6,448 bases of DNA from Candidatus Sungbacteria bacterium RIFCSPLOWO2_01_FULL_47_10 (GTDB lineage: Bacteria > Patescibacteriota > Minisyncoccia > Sungbacterales > GWA2-42-14), in the NCBI GenBank assembly GCA_001820675.1, contig MHQO01000039.1, positions 1-6,448 on the forward strand, written 5' to 3'. A program made the translations under genes and the position numbers. The notes beneath the pieces are model-generated. The model had not been told where the DNA came from. It searched no databases and was given only the letters and a program-made list of their open reading frames with translations. Shown here one piece after another: positions 5,935 through 6,448 of this stretch (positions are counted from its first letter, which is position 1; the number at the start of each line of letters is the position of its first letter).

Positions 5935-6448
5935 TCAGAATTTGGCGTCAGATTGTACATTTTCTTTCTTTTGAACCCTGACCCGTTCAATGGCGCGTTC
6001 GGCCGCGTGTTCAATCGTAAAAAGAAGACCGTCGGTTTCATAATACTCGCCATTCTTGGGAATATGGCCGAGCTTTCCCAAAAGGAACCCGTTCACAGTT
6101 TTCCGTGACTTAATGGACGTATTGAAAAAATGATTCAGAGATTCAATTTTTGTCTGGCCGTGAACGATGATTTCGTTGCGAGAGACGCGCTTGATTGTTT
6201 CAGGAACAACTTCGCGATCATCGATCATCTCGCCGACAAGTTCCTCCAAAATATCTTCAAGCCCGACAACCCCGGTTGAACTTCCATGCTCATCGACGAC
6301 AACAGCGATATGAGTTTTTTTCTTCTGAAAATCGCGCAGGAGATCATCGGCAAGCCGGCTTTCCGGAACAAAAAAGGCCGGGGTCGAATGTGCGCGAATA
6401 CTTTCCCCGCCCGTGCCGCCCGCAAGAGACCGCAGAAGATCCCGCTGA
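5935..6448 (-). CDS. C-terminal part of a CNNM/CorC/HlyC-type CBS-domain protein
   Basis: The reading frame is open from the right edge to a TGA at 5935-5937, giving 170 residues of the C-terminal part; the start is off the window. The first 66 residues are the end of a CBS-domain pair with the family signature: TPAFFVPESRLADDLLRDFQ, then HIAVVVDEHGSSTGVVGLED and ILEELVGEMIDD. The rest (about residues 80-160: RNEIIVHGQTKIESLNHFF, TVNGFLLGKLGHIPKNGEYY) is the CorC_HlyC transporter-associated domain. Full-length members usually add an N-terminal DUF21/CNNM membrane domain and are linked to magnesium or cobalt efflux; older databases call them hemolysins. Whether this one has the membrane domain cannot be seen. 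It converges on the dop-like gene and has no evident tie to the proteasome genes. Confidence 0.9.
   Translation of the reverse strand, partial: QRDLLRSLAGGTGGESIRAHSTPAFFVPESRLADDLLRDFQKKKTHIAVVVDEHGSSTGVVGLEDILEELVGEMIDDREVVPETIKRVSRNEIIVHGQTKIESLNHFFNTSIKSRKTVNGFLLGKLGHIPKNGEYYETDGLLFTIEHAAERAIERVRVQKKENVQSDAKF

Noticed and set aside
1..6448. tRNA, rRNA, CRISPR arrays, or intact insertion sequences
   Set aside because: No cloverleaf, rRNA-like stretch, spaced identical repeats or transposase was found on either strand.

Overview
The window looks like chromosomal DNA from an uncultivated bacterium outside the Actinobacteria. A Patescibacteria (Parcubacteria-like) host is my best guess. The hints are a lone Xer-type recombinase with a TTG start and no ribosome binding site, a start of what may be a C39-like secreted peptidase, and compact genes each with its own terminator. 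This placement is an inference. The standard code fits all intact genes: TGA ends the recombinase and the CBS-domain gene, and TAA ends the other two.

Layout from left to right: (1) positions 1-243, minus strand, the start of a membrane-anchored or secreted protein that runs off the left edge; (2) 294-1229, minus strand, a complete Xer-family tyrosine recombinase whose start lies in a cluster of ACGCAA/TTGCGT repeats and a -10 box; (3) 1332-1871, plus strand, a well-formed promoter and ribosome binding site driving a lipoprotein-like gene that is now broken by a frameshift and a stop, ended by a hairpin terminator; (4) 1916-2063, a non-coding stretch with a long imperfect hairpin; (5) 2115-3902, plus strand, ARC/Mpa, the ring ATPase of the Pup-proteasome system, ending in GQYL; (6) a terminator with a UUCG loop and a short spacer; (7) 4033-5871, plus strand, a Dop/PafA-family enzyme that looks like Dop and has a tail of about 100 residues; (8) a terminator usable from both sides; (9) 5935-6448, minus strand, the C-terminal part of a CNNM/CorC/HlyC-type CBS-domain protein that runs off the right edge.

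The core of the window is the arc-dop pair. In the known Pup system, PafA attaches the small protein Pup to target lysines, ARC/Mpa binds Pup through its coiled coils, unfolds the target and feeds it to the 20S proteasome, and Dop removes (and in many species deamidates) Pup. Only ARC and the Dop-like enzyme are visible here. I find no pup, prcA, prcB or second Dop/PafA gene, so those parts must lie elsewhere or differ. The intact GQYL end of ARC predicts that a 20S core is present in the genome.
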